64,000 bases of DNA from GCA-2731375 sp964631725 (GCA_964631725.1 CAZVYX010000004.1:91430-155429), one strand, 5' to 3'; positions 45,757 to 54,104 are shown, counted from the stretch's first letter. Notes: generated from the letters alone by a model not told the origin. Made by a program: numbers and translations.

Positions 45757-46404
45757 TTATGCGTTGATGCCGACCAGGGCCTTGACCTTGTCCAGAGCAT
45801 CAATGGCATCGGCGCCATAGGCGTCAGCGCCGATTTCGTCAGCCCAGCGCTGGTTGGCCACCGCACCACCGATCAGTATCCGAACCCGGTCGCGCAAGCC
45901 GGCCGCCGCCAATGCCTCGACGATCTCCGCCTGCATCTGCATCGTCGTGGTCAAAAGCGCCGACAGCCCGACGACCTGTGCCCCGCTGCGTTCGACCTCT
46001 TCCACGAAACGCTCGGGCGCGACGTCGCAGCCCAGATTGATCACCTCGAAGCCGGCCGCCGCCAGGGTCACCGAAACCAAATTCTGGCCAAGATCGTGCA
46101 GGTCCCCCTTGACCGTACCGATGACCACGGTGCCGTGCTTTTTCAGCGCGCTGCCGCTGGCCTCCAGGGCCGGGGTCAGCAATTCGATGGCCTTGGCGAA
46201 AATTTCGCCGCCCATTACCAGCTCGGGAATGAAATATCTGCCCTCGGCGAAGCGGGCACCCAGTTGCTCAAGGCCGGCGGCCAGGGCATCGGCGATCTCC
46301 AATGGCGGCCGCAGTTCCAGTTGTTCAGAGACCCAGGCCAAGACTTCGGCCTCGCGCAGTTCGCATACCGCCTCAACCACATCGAACTTGTTTTCATTCG
46401 ACAT
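45757..46404 (-). CDS. Corrinoid (B12-binding) methyl carrier protein, MtbC/MttC-like
   Basis: 215 residues from the ATG at 46404, chosen for its GGAG spacing. A helical cap occupies residues 1-90. A Rossmann B12 domain follows with the lower-axial-ligand motif DLHDLG at 101-106 (His103), GLSALLTTTM and LIGGAVANQ. It carries the methyl group taken by the MttB-type enzyme encoded next. No second methyltransferase (MtbA or MtgA) or RamA-type reductive activase is in the window, so the acceptor step must be elsewhere. Confidence 0.93.
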   Translation of the reverse strand: MSNENKFDVVEAVCELREAEVLAWVSEQLELRPPLEIADALAAGLEQLGARFAEGRYFIPELVMGGEIFAKAIELLTPALEASGSALKKHGTVVIGTVKGDLHDLGQNLVSVTLAAAGFEVINLGCDVAPERFVEEVERSGAQVVGLSALLTTTMQMQAEIVEALAAAGLRDRVRILIGGAVANQRWADEIGADAYGADAIDALDKVKALVGINA

Positions 46405-46594
46405 CACGCACTCCACAAAAACTCGATCCGGAATTTCCGGTTTGGGCGTCGTCAACACGGTTGATCATGCCCCTAATCCGTAGCTTGGGCAACTTGCAGG
46501 CAGCGTTGGGAGGCGCATGGCCCAAAGCGCCATGCCAAGCCAAGATTCCTGACTTTCCCATAGATGCCGTAACCGGCCATGCTAGACTGCCGCC

Positions 46595-47938
46595 ATGGAT
46601 ACGCAGAACACCTACCGCATCGGGACGGGCGCGGGCTTTTCTTCCGACCGCTTGGAGCCGGCGTTGGACCTCCTCCGCCACGGCAGGCTGGACGCCATCG
46701 TCTTTGAATGTGTCGGCGAGCGGACCCTGGCGTTTGGACACCGCGACCGCCGGGCCAATCCGGACATGGGCTATAACCCGTTGCTGGAACGGCGCATGAC
46801 GGCGGTATTGCCGCTGGCGCGGGCGGCGGGCACAAGGATTGTCACCAACATGGGGGTGGCCAACCCGCGCGCGGCGGCGCTGCGAACGGTCGAAATCGCA
46901 GCCGAGCTGGGCTTGAGCGGCCTGAAGGTCGCCGCCGTGACCGGCGATGAGGTCAGCCATCTAATCACACCCGGGACCCATTTGCTGGAACCCGATTGCC
47001 CGCTGTCGGAAACCGGACGGGAAATGCTGGCCGCTAACGCGTATTTGGGGGTTGATGCCATCCTGCCGGCGATCGAGGCGGGGGCGGACGTGATCATCAC
47101 CGGACGGGTGGCGGATCCGTCGCTTTTCCTCGCCCCCTTGGCGCATCATTTTTCCTGGGACCTGGATGACTGGTCCATTCTGGGCGCCGGTACCGCCGTC
47201 GGGCACCTGATGGAATGCGGGGCACAGATCACGGGCGGCTATTTCGCCGACCCGGGCCACAAGGAAGTGCCGAACCTGGCCTATGTGGGCTTCCCCCTGG
47301 CCGAGGTCAGCGCTGATGGCTCCGCCACCATCACCAAATTGGAAAGTAGCGGCGGCCTGGTCAGCCAGCGCACCGTCAAGGAGCAACTGCTGTACGAGGT
47401 GCACGATCCCGCAGCTTACCTGACGCCCGATGTAACCGCGGATTTCAGCCGCGTCGGACTGGCGGACGACGGCCAGGACCGGGTCCGCCTTGGCAATGCG
47501 GATGGTGCGGCGCGGCCCGATCAACTGAAAGTAACAATTGCCTTCGACGGCGGACTGCTGGCGGAAGCGGAAGTCTCCTACGCCGGACCGGGCGCGGCCG
47601 AGCGGGCCCGCATGGCGGGCGACATCGTGGCCGAACGCATGGACAATCTGCATCATCGCAACGGGCCGATCCGAATCGATCTGATCGGCGTCAACGCCCT
47701 GCATGCCTCGGCGGTGGAATATCCCGCCACGGCGCGGGATGTGCGCCTACGCTGCGCCGTGCGGGCCTCGTCCCAGGCCGAGGCGGAGACGCTGCTGTGG
47801 GAGGTCGAGGCACTTTTGTGTTGCGGCCCGGCAGCGGGGGGCGGTTACCGCGGCCACATCACGCCATCGGTGATGACCTATTCCGCCCTGGTCGACCGGG
47901 CCGATGTCCAGCCCGAGTTGGAGATTTTCACCGCATGA
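46595..47938 (+). CDS. AtuA-like protein (DUF1446, acyclic terpene utilisation family)
   Basis: 447 residues. The DUF1446/AtuA family shows IGTGAGFSSDRLEPALDLL at the start, VTNMGVANPRAA and DVIITGRVADPSLFLAPL. Members are found in acyclic terpene and other carboxylate catabolic clusters, but the reaction is not established. It is transcribed divergently from the corrinoid/methyltransferase genes across a 190-base gap, which probably holds both promoters. The usual C-terminal extension is missing and appears as the separate next gene. Confidence 0.85.
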   Translation: MDTQNTYRIGTGAGFSSDRLEPALDLLRHGRLDAIVFECVGERTLAFGHRDRRANPDMGYNPLLERRMTAVLPLARAAGTRIVTNMGVANPRAAALRTVEIAAELGLSGLKVAAVTGDEVSHLITPGTHLLEPDCPLSETGREMLAANAYLGVDAILPAIEAGADVIITGRVADPSLFLAPLAHHFSWDLDDWSILGAGTAVGHLMECGAQITGGYFADPGHKEVPNLAYVGFPLAEVSADGSATITKLESSGGLVSQRTVKEQLLYEVHDPAAYLTPDVTADFSRVGLADDGQDRVRLGNADGAARPDQLKVTIAFDGGLLAEAEVSYAGPGAAERARMAGDIVAERMDNLHHRNGPIRIDLIGVNALHASAVEYPATARDVRLRCAVRASSQAEAETLLWEVEALLCCGPAAGGGYRGHITPSVMTYSALVDRADVQPELEIFTA

Positions 47939-48264
47939 GCAACCGCGTGCCCTTACGGCAAATCGCCCACGCCAGATCGGGCGATAAGGGCAACCGCTCC
48001 AATCTGGCGATTTTTGCCTACGAGCCGGAACATTTCGAAGTCTTGCGCCGACAGATAACGGCGGAACGGCTAAAGGACACATTCGGCGGCGTCCTGCGCG
48101 GACCGATCAAGCGCTACGAACTACCTAACCTGCACGGGCTGAATTTCGTCATGGACCAGGCCCTGGAAGGTGGCGTCAACGAATCCCTAAATCTCGACGG
48201 CCACGGCAAATCCTGGAGCGCCATGGTCTTGGCCCTGGAAGTAGAATTGGGTTCCGGCAAATAA
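47935..48264 (+). CDS. Small AtuA-related protein (stand-alone C-terminal domain)
   Basis: 109 residues, beginning in an ATGA that overlaps the AtuA-like stop, so translation is coupled. The pattern AHARSGDKGNRSNLAIFAY and the ending LNLDGHGKSWSAMVLALEVE match the C-terminal ferredoxin-like domain that is fused in longer AtuA proteins. The two probably form one complex. TRAP transporter genes follow 97 bases downstream. Confidence 0.85.
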   Translation: MSNRVPLRQIAHARSGDKGNRSNLAIFAYEPEHFEVLRRQITAERLKDTFGGVLRGPIKRYELPNLHGLNFVMDQALEGGVNESLNLDGHGKSWSAMVLALEVELGSGK

Positions 48265-48361
48265 CCGGGTGGCCTTTGCTTTGACCGCCCCAATAGCCTG
48301 TGCTAAGAGACAACCAATTAATAAAAGTCGAAATCCAACTTAAACAGGGGAGTATCGTTCA

Positions 48362-49399
48362 GTGGCTAAATCGATCCTTAAATCTTCGGCGACGGTGGCG
48401 ACAGCCGCGTTTCTGGCTTTGAGTTTTGGCGCGGCAACGTCGGCCCAGGCTGGCAAGTCCGTTTGGAATTTTAACATCTGGGGCGGCAAGCGTGCCTTCA
48501 CCGCTGGTATCGAATCCCTAAAGATGGATTTGGAAAAAGCCGGTGGCGGTGATTTCGAGCTTAAAATCAACTACGGCGACGCCTTGGGCCCACGCCGGCA
48601 AAACCCGGAAAACATCCGCGTCGGCGCGTTTGAAGCCGGGCAAATCTGCGTCGGTTACTATCCGAACAAATTGCCGTTGCTGTCGGTAATGGAACTGCCG
48701 TTCATCCTGCCCATCGACCTGCAAAAGCGGGCCAATGTGGAAATGGAAGTGATGCAGCATCCGGCGATCGTCGCGGAAATGGCGAAACGTTGGAACATGA
48801 AATTCTTCGGCCCGGCCTTCCTGCCAGCCTATGAGTTCATGGGCAACAAGCGGATCGAAACCACGGCCGACATGAAAGGCGTGAAGATGCGCATTTCCGG
48901 CCTGAACGCCAAGGCTTTGCAGGTCTTCGGCGCGGTACCGACCATGGTTACCGCACCTGATGGCTATAACGCCCTGGACCGCGGCACCATTGATAGTTTC
49001 GGCTTCCCCTACAGCTATGCCTTCGGCGCTTACAAGCTGTATGAGGTTTCCAAGTACGTGACCGAGGGCATGGGTATGGGCGGCTTCATGTGCCTGCAAA
49101 CGGTCAATCTTGATGCCTGGAATTCAACGCCGAAATCCGTGCAGAATGCCATGCCCGGCGCGCAGTTGAACGCCATCGCCAATATGATCAAGTCGTACAC
49201 CACGGCAGACAAGAAATGGATCCCGCTGTTCCATAAGAAATTGGAAGTGGTGAAGATCGCCCCGTCGGTGCGCAATGAACTGATGGCGGGTTCCGGCAAG
49301 ATCTATGCCGAGTGGGCCAAGGCGCAGGACGCCAAGGGCCGTCCCGGAACCGAAATGCTGAAGTTCGTGCAATCCGTCGTCGCCAAGCACAGCAAATAG
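48362..49399 (+). CDS. TRAP transporter substrate-binding protein (DctP-like)
   Basis: 345 residues from a GTG at 48362 with GGGGAG ten bases upstream. A signal peptide is visible (AKSILKSSATVATAAFLALSF, cleavage near SAQA-G). The mature start VWNFNIWGGKRAFT resembles that of the binding protein at 2218, marking a shared subtype. ETTADMKGVKMRISGLNA is the conserved Arg-containing region. It delivers its ligand to the DctQM permease encoded next. Being linked to the AtuA and corrinoid genes, it likely imports that pathway's substrate. Confidence 0.92.
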   Translation: MAKSILKSSATVATAAFLALSFGAATSAQAGKSVWNFNIWGGKRAFTAGIESLKMDLEKAGGGDFELKINYGDALGPRRQNPENIRVGAFEAGQICVGYYPNKLPLLSVMELPFILPIDLQKRANVEMEVMQHPAIVAEMAKRWNMKFFGPAFLPAYEFMGNKRIETTADMKGVKMRISGLNAKALQVFGAVPTMVTAPDGYNALDRGTIDSFGFPYSYAFGAYKLYEVSKYVTEGMGMGGFMCLQTVNLDAWNSTPKSVQNAMPGAQLNAIANMIKSYTTADKKWIPLFHKKLEVVKIAPSVRNELMAGSGKIYAEWAKAQDAKGRPGTEMLKFVQSVVAKHSK

Positions 49400-49426
49400 G
49401 CCCGCTTGGCACAACGGTTTTAGGTA

Positions 49427-50020
49427 ATGCTTGAACTTCTGTACGTTATTGTTGCCGTCCTGGTGATGACCGGTGCCTTGGCACTGATCACCGCCAGGGC
49501 GGAACTTTCTCTCCGCATTATTGAAGATATTCTGACCTATTGCTCGGTCGCCTTGATCCTTGGCGTCATGGTCTGGGTATGCGGCGAGGTTATTGGCCGC
49601 TATGTCTTCAATTCGCCTTTGCCGGGACATCTGGAAGGCGCGGAACTGCTGTTGCCCATGATCGTATTCTTCGGGGTTTCGTACGTTCAGGCACGCGATG
49701 GGCATGTGGGCATGACCTTCGTGGTTGATGCCTTGCCAAAGAAAGTCCGCCGCGTCACGGATATTCTCTCGTTGATTGTCTCCTCGCTGACCTGTGCCGC
49801 CTTGGCATATTTCAGCTCCAAGACCGCCTGGCTGGCCTGGAGCTACGAGGATGTCACCATGTCGCCGCCCTATTGGCCGGTCTGGCCTTCGGCGGCGGTC
49901 ATCCCCTTGGGTTACGGCATGCTGTCGATCCGCATGATTTTGCAGATCCTGCAAAAAATCATGCCGGACCGGTTCCCGGGCCCGATCGTCGAACATTCAG
50001 ATTTGCACTCGGCCGAATAA
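49427..50020 (+). CDS. TRAP transporter small permease subunit (DctQ-like)
   Basis: 197 residues with four hydrophobic helices. The pattern GRYVFNSPLPGHLEGAELLL and the following YVQARDGHVGMTFVV are typical of DctQ. It lies 27 bases after dctP, too close for a hairpin like the one seen in the first TRAP operon. It pairs with the DctM subunit encoded 34 bases downstream. Confidence 0.91.
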   Translation: MLELLYVIVAVLVMTGALALITARAELSLRIIEDILTYCSVALILGVMVWVCGEVIGRYVFNSPLPGHLEGAELLLPMIVFFGVSYVQARDGHVGMTFVVDALPKKVRRVTDILSLIVSSLTCAALAYFSSKTAWLAWSYEDVTMSPPYWPVWPSAAVIPLGYGMLSIRMILQILQKIMPDRFPGPIVEHSDLHSAE

Positions 50021-50054
50021 GTACGTGCGAATTGCGTAGGATAATATTGCCGTC

Positions 50055-51353
50055 ATGGATCCAATCAATCTTGGCATACTAGCCCTTCTCGCCCTCACCG
50101 TGATGTTGGCGTCGGGCATCCGCATCGCATTCGCCACGGCGATCACCGGCTTTATCGGTCTGTGGGTCCTGCGCGGCTATGTCCCCGCCGCTTCCCTGGC
50201 CTCGACCATTCCCCAGGGCCACCTCTCGGCCTACACGCTGTTGGTCCTGCCCTTGTTCATCATGATGGGTTTCTTTGCCTTTTATGCCGGCATCACGCGG
50301 GATTTGTATTGGGCGGCGCGGCAATGGGTCGGCCATCTGCCGGGCGGTTTGGCAATCGCGACAATTTTCGGCTCCGCCGGCTTTGCGGCGGCCTCCGGCG
50401 CCTCTACCGCATCGGCGGCGGTGATGGGGCGGATCGCCCTGCCGGAGCTGAAGAAATACGGCTACGATGATAAGGTCTCCACCGGCTGCGTCGCCGCCGG
50501 CGGCACCTTGGCGACGATGATCCCGCCATCGGTGCTGATGGTGATTTATGGCTTTATCGCCGAGGAATCCATTGGCGCCCTGCTGCTGGCCGGCATTCTG
50601 CCGGGTTTGTTGGAAGCGGCCAGCTACTCGCTGATGCTGATCGTCCGCTTCAAGATCAATCCCGACCTTGGCCCCCCCATCAGGGGCATCACCTGGGGTG
50701 ACCGCTTCAAGTCCATCAAGGGCGTCTGGGGCATGGTGGTCCTGGTGATCTTGGTCATGGGCACCATATACACCGGCATCGCCACGCCGACCGAGGCCGC
50801 GGCTGTCGGCGCCATGGGGGCCCTGGTACTGGCCCTTCCGGGCCTGAATTTCAAGAAATTCCGCGATGCCATGGTCGAGACCGCGCGCTCCACGGCGATG
50901 ATTTTCGCCATCGTCGCCGGCGTCCTGATCTTTGTCCATTTCCTTGGCTTCACCGGCATGCCGGCAGCGGTCTCGGAGAGCATCGTCAGCATGGATGCCC
51001 ACCCGACCCTGATCCTGATCGCGATTTTGGCGCTCTATCTGATCCTGGGCATGTTCCTTGATGGCATCGGCATGCTGCTGTTGACCGTGCCGATCATCCT
51101 GCCGACGATCAAGGAACTGGGTATTGATCCCATCGTCTTTGGCGTTCTGGTGGTACGGATGGTGGAAATTGGTTTGATCACGCCGCCCGTTGGCCTGAAC
51201 GTTTACATCCTCAAGGGTGTGGCGCCCGGCGTGAAGATGGGCGATATGTTCCGGGGCTGCGGCTGGTTCGTCTTCGTGGATCTGATCAATGTGGCGATCC
51301 TGATCGCCTTCCCCTCGATCATCCTGCTGATCCCCACGACAATGATACAATAG
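50055..51353 (+). CDS. TRAP transporter large permease subunit (DctM-like)
   Basis: 432 residues with about twelve hydrophobic helices. The conserved stretches GFAAASGASTASAAVMGRIA and GGTLATMIPPSVLMVIYGF align directly with the DctM at 114-1439. It is the ion-coupled pore of the second TRAP system. Its TAG stop abuts the stop of the convergent nucleotidyltransferase gene, so the two coding regions end base to base (TAGCTA). Confidence 0.93.
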   Translation: MDPINLGILALLALTVMLASGIRIAFATAITGFIGLWVLRGYVPAASLASTIPQGHLSAYTLLVLPLFIMMGFFAFYAGITRDLYWAARQWVGHLPGGLAIATIFGSAGFAAASGASTASAAVMGRIALPELKKYGYDDKVSTGCVAAGGTLATMIPPSVLMVIYGFIAEESIGALLLAGILPGLLEAASYSLMLIVRFKINPDLGPPIRGITWGDRFKSIKGVWGMVVLVILVMGTIYTGIATPTEAAAVGAMGALVLALPGLNFKKFRDAMVETARSTAMIFAIVAGVLIFVHFLGFTGMPAAVSESIVSMDAHPTLILIAILALYLILGMFLDGIGMLLLTVPIILPTIKELGIDPIVFGVLVVRMVEIGLITPPVGLNVYILKGVAPGVKMGDMFRGCGWFVFVDLINVAILIAFPSIILLIPTTMIQ

Positions 51354-52130
51354 CTAGGCGAGCTTGCAGAAACGGTCCAGTTCGCCATCCGACGCCAGGC
51401 GGTGATAGACCGCAAGGTCTTCGACGCTGTCGACCTCCAACCAGCCACCGGCGATTTCGACGCCATGGATTGGCCAGTCCAGATCACATAGGCGCTGCAA
51501 AAAATCGGTCATGTACATGTTGCCATGGGCGGCACCGGCGTAGCGTGGCAACGCGGCCATATCCTGAAACACCCCGGCCAATTTGGGCGCTAGGTCCGCC
51601 GTGACCTTGATCAAACCCATGTATTGCCCCTGGATTTGGTCGTAGCCATCCGCCTTCTGTCCGATCTCCAGCAACCGGCCATCGGGCGCCATGACGAGGC
51701 TTTCCGCATCCGATAGGGGATCTTCCATGCGGGCCTGCCACAAGGCCCGCCATTCGGTATTGACCGCCACGACAACGTCACCGGGGGCCGACAGCAAGGC
51801 CTGGAGCACCCGGCCTTCATAGACGATGTCGCTATAGGCGATCAGGATATCGTCGCCGCCATCCAGGGCCGCGCCGGCGCAGAACAGCGAGCACACCATA
51901 TTTGTCGTCTCATAATCCTGATTGACCACGACCTCATGCGCATGATCAGGCAGTTGGTCGGCGCGGTAGCCGCCGACGATCACGATATCATCAACCCCCG
52001 CCGCCTGCAGCACCGCCAGTTGCCGGTCCAGCATGCTTTGTCCGGACAGTTCCACCAAGCACTTCGGTCTGTCATTTGTATGCGGCGCCAATCGGGTGCC
52101 CTGCCCGGCCGCTAGGATGATCGCCCGCAT
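51354..52130 (-). CDS. LicC-like CTP-type nucleotidyltransferase
   Basis: 258 residues. The sugar/choline nucleotidyltransferase signature MRAIILAAGQGTRLAPHT, then RPKCLVEL, is at the N-terminus. VAYSD-type metal residues are represented by LIAYSDIVYEG. The protein resembles LicC phosphocholine cytidylyltransferase and Campylobacter Cj1416, which makes CDP-linked phosphoglutamine. It is co-transcribed with the class I amidotransferase gene that ends six bases upstream. The acceptor substrate is inferred only from that pairing. Confidence 0.85.
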   Translation of the reverse strand: MRAIILAAGQGTRLAPHTNDRPKCLVELSGQSMLDRQLAVLQAAGVDDIVIVGGYRADQLPDHAHEVVVNQDYETTNMVCSLFCAGAALDGGDDILIAYSDIVYEGRVLQALLSAPGDVVVAVNTEWRALWQARMEDPLSDAESLVMAPDGRLLEIGQKADGYDQIQGQYMGLIKVTADLAPKLAGVFQDMAALPRYAGAAHGNMYMTDFLQRLCDLDWPIHGVEIAGGWLEVDSVEDLAVYHRLASDGELDRFCKLA

Positions 52131-52136
52131 CCCGCC

Positions 52137-52766
52137 TCAAAGCTCCAACACATGGGACAGGAAAGCCAGATCCTCGGCCCGAGGCGGCTCTTCACGTTCG
52201 GGGTGCCACATAATGCCATGACACTTCGCCCGCGCATGTGAGAACGCCTCCACATCGCCGTTTCCGGCCTTCGCCAGACAACGCAAATCGGGCGCCAGAC
52301 CGGCGGCTGGAACGCAAACATCGTGATAGCTGTTGACCCGCCAGGCATCAGGCCAGTGCGGACAATCGGTTACGGTAATCGGATGTTCAACACCAGCATG
52401 GCCCGTGGTGCGCGCCAGATATCCGCCCAGGGCGACATTGATCATCTGCATGCCCCGGCAGACCCCCAGCAACGGCAATCCGCGGGTTAGGCAGGCGCCG
52501 ATCAAATCCCGTTCCAGGCTGTCTCGTTCCGGTGCCACATTCGCGGCCTCGGGCGTTTCCGCCACATCGTTTCCGCCGCTGAGGAGGATTCCGGCCAAAT
52601 CCAGTTCGTCGAGTAGTAAGTCAGCCGACGGCGCGGCATTGGGCAGGGGTACCACGAGGACGCCAAGCGCGGTGAAAAGGGCCTGCCAGCGCTGATCCAA
52701 GGCATCGCGCCGTTCACCGCGGCCGGGGATGGTCTCGACCCGCTGCGTTATGCCGATGCGCTGCAT
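52137..52766 (-). CDS. Class I glutamine amidotransferase-like hydrolase (Cj1417/PuuD-like)
   Basis: 209 residues from the ATG at 52766. The nucleophile Cys103 lies in LGVCRGMQ, and His188 and Glu190 in MWHPERE complete the triad. ILLSGGNDV is the oxyanion region. The compact length and the pattern WRVNSYHDV resemble gamma-glutamyl hydrolases, notably Campylobacter Cj1417, which cuts gamma-glutamyl-CDP-amidate. The adjoining nucleotidyltransferase resembles Cj1416. PuuD-type gamma-glutamyl-GABA hydrolase is the alternative. Confidence 0.85.
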   Translation of the reverse strand: MQRIGITQRVETIPGRGERRDALDQRWQALFTALGVLVVPLPNAAPSADLLLDELDLAGILLSGGNDVAETPEAANVAPERDSLERDLIGACLTRGLPLLGVCRGMQMINVALGGYLARTTGHAGVEHPITVTDCPHWPDAWRVNSYHDVCVPAAGLAPDLRCLAKAGNGDVEAFSHARAKCHGIMWHPEREEPPRAEDLAFLSHVLEL

Positions 52767-52819
52767 GGATCCATACCGCTCACGCCCGAATTGTGGATAG
52801 TTCCGGCCTCGAAATAAAA

Positions 52820-52908
52820 TGGCGGAGGGAGTGGGAATCGAACCCACGCAACGCTATTACACGTTGACGGATTAGCAATCCGCTGCATTACCGCTCTGCC
52901 ATCCCTCC
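52820..52908 (-). tRNA. tRNA-Ser (anticodon GCT)
   Basis: The minus strand folds as a class II tRNA. The acceptor GGAGGGA (52902-52908) pairs with TCCCTCC (52824-52830). The anticodon loop is TTGCTAA, with GCT at 52874-52876, reading AGC/AGU codons. A long variable arm (CAACGTGTAATAGCGTTG) and a T arm GTGGG-TTCGATT-CCCAC are present. The discriminator is G, as in bacterial tRNA-Ser, and CCA is encoded (52820-52822). It lies 53 bases upstream of the amidotransferase gene on the same strand. Confidence 0.96.
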
Positions 52909-52926
52909 AGAACGCCGCGAGTGCAC

Positions 52927-52955
52927 CTTCTAACCAGCGCTCCAAGTTCTGTCAA
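52927..52955 (-). promoter_or_regulatory. Sigma70-type promoter of tRNA-Ser
   Basis: On the minus strand a perfect -35 box TTGACA (52950-52955) is followed after 17 bases by TAGAAG (52927-52932), four of six matches to TATAAT. The -10 box ends 18 bases before the mature tRNA 5' end, a normal distance for a short 5' leader. Confidence 0.7.
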
Positions 52956-53200
52956 TGGCGGTAGTGATACCAAGCATCCAGATGATTGGTTGAACAAAAA
53001 GAGACCCTCAAAACACGAAACAAAGCCGTTAACTTTTTAGTAATAATATGAAAAACCAACAAATTCACTGGATAACGGTCATTCAATTGGCTGTGACTGG
53101 ACCTTTCTTTATTTTCCATAATTCATATTTTATTAATAGCGTTAACTTATATTTCTAACTGAAGATAAAGGAAATCTTCGTTCCGAGAAAGGGTATGGTT
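52956..53200. other. AT-rich intergenic stretch upstream of a small secreted protein gene
   Basis: About 245 bases with no credible gene and clearly lower GC than the coding regions on both sides. It contains runs such as TTTTTAGTAATAATATG and TATTTTATTAATAG and two copies of GTTAACTT. It must hold the promoter for the gene at 53201, but no single -35/-10 pair stands out. No repeat of the tRNA 3' end and no integrase is seen here. Confidence 0.5.
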
Positions 53201-53515
53201 ATGTTACGCACCTCAATCGCAATCGCAGCCATGGCCACGGGCCTGCTGTTTTCATCCGCCAGCCAGGCGCAGCAGTTACAAGGCGGCTCGGTTTGTGGCG
53301 AAAGAGATAAGTTCTTGAGCCATTTGGGTGAGAATCACAAGGAATCTCCAGCTGCCATGGGTGTTACCGCATCCGGCCGGGTTATCGAGGTTTTGACCTC
53401 ATCCGATGGCACCTGGACGATCATCATGACCCATCCGAACGGTGTCACTTGCATGGTCGCCGCCGGACAGGCGTGGGAAAACGTGGAACAACTCGCATTG
53501 GGTCCGGCCGCCTGA
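53201..53515 (+). CDS. Small secreted/periplasmic protein, unknown function
   Basis: 104 residues from the ATG at 53201 (AAAGGG is eight bases upstream; the ATG two codons earlier is too close to it). A Sec signal peptide is obvious: MLRTSIAIAAMATGLLFSS with cleavage near SQA-Q. The mature part is about 80 residues and contains two Cys (VCGERD and VTCMVA) that could form a disulphide. I do not recognise a named family, though small periplasmic proteins of this look are common in alphaproteobacteria. It is a single gene between AT-rich DNA and a strong downstream terminator. Confidence 0.8.
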   Translation: MLRTSIAIAAMATGLLFSSASQAQQLQGGSVCGERDKFLSHLGENHKESPAAMGVTASGRVIEVLTSSDGTWTIIMTHPNGVTCMVAAGQAWENVEQLALGPAA

Positions 53516-53831
53516 GGAACAGGTGAGCGGGGGGCGATAGAATGGCAAAAGATTGCGGCAATCAGGCGCCGCGATTAGGGGCGCGGCCGGCCTGAACGAT
53601 CAATGGGCAGGCAAATTTCTCGGAAGATGGCCGGCGGCAAAGCCGGCCTTTTTTGCGTCAACAAGCCGGCAAACGGTGATCCTTGAAGGGCCGTTTCGCC
53701 AAGCATGACATTTCAGGAGAAACCGCCCGGAACGGACGACATCAAAGAAAATAATCTAAAGGGGAAGTAGGCGGGAGGATGACGGCTTTGCTAGATCCTG
53801 GTCTGAAATCAATCTCGTGCGATTTCGGCAA
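53516..53831. other. 316-base intergenic region
   Basis: No convincing gene lies here. The only clear element is the rho-independent terminator at 53629-53654. The remainder is a GC-mixed spacer between the plus-strand secreted protein gene and the minus-strand Sel1-type gene. The rest shows nothing I can interpret. Confidence 0.6.
53629..53654 (+). terminator. Rho-independent terminator
   Basis: A perfect 7-bp stem GGCCGGC/GCCGGCC with a six-base loop (GGCAAA) is followed directly by six Ts. It lies 113 bases after the secreted-protein gene. It is the clearest intrinsic terminator in the window. Confidence 0.88.
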
Positions 53832-54104
53832 TTAGTGGGTCGAAACCCATTCGCGGGCTTGGCGTTGCGCTTCCGATATTTCTTCCCGGCTCATGACATC
53901 GGCCAGTTCCGAACGCAGACGCTTGGCTTCGTTGTTGCCGCGCAGGGCAGCAAGGTTCAACCATTTATGTGCTTCGATATAATCCAGGGGCGCACCCTTT
54001 TGGCCGGTGGAATACAGCAGGCCCAATTGCATTTGCGCCACGCTCTCGCCGGCCTCCGCCAACCTTAGATGATCTTCCGTATATGCTTTCAATGACCTTG
54101 CCAT
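53832..54104 (-). CDS. Small Sel1-repeat protein
   Basis: 90 residues, with GGAGG five bases before the ATG. It holds about one and a half Sel1-type repeats: AQMQLGLLYSTGQKGAPLDYIEAHKWLNLAA, broken here only for length, followed by a charged helix. Sel1 repeats mediate protein contacts. The sequence has no signal peptide, so it should be cytoplasmic. It stands alone on the minus strand. Its partner is unknown. Confidence 0.78.
   Translation of the reverse strand: MARSLKAYTEDHLRLAEAGESVAQMQLGLLYSTGQKGAPLDYIEAHKWLNLAALRGNNEAKRLRSELADVMSREEISEAQRQAREWVSTH

Noticed and set aside
53161..53179. Small inverted repeat GAAGAT/ATCTTC before the secreted-protein gene
   Set aside because: A six-base AT-rich pair in AT-rich DNA is expected by chance; not strong enough to call a regulatory element.
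52820..53200. tRNA-Ser as an integration site for a genomic island
   Set aside because: The AT-rich stretch lies on the 5' side of the tRNA, holds no integrase, and no second copy of the tRNA 3' end was noticed.
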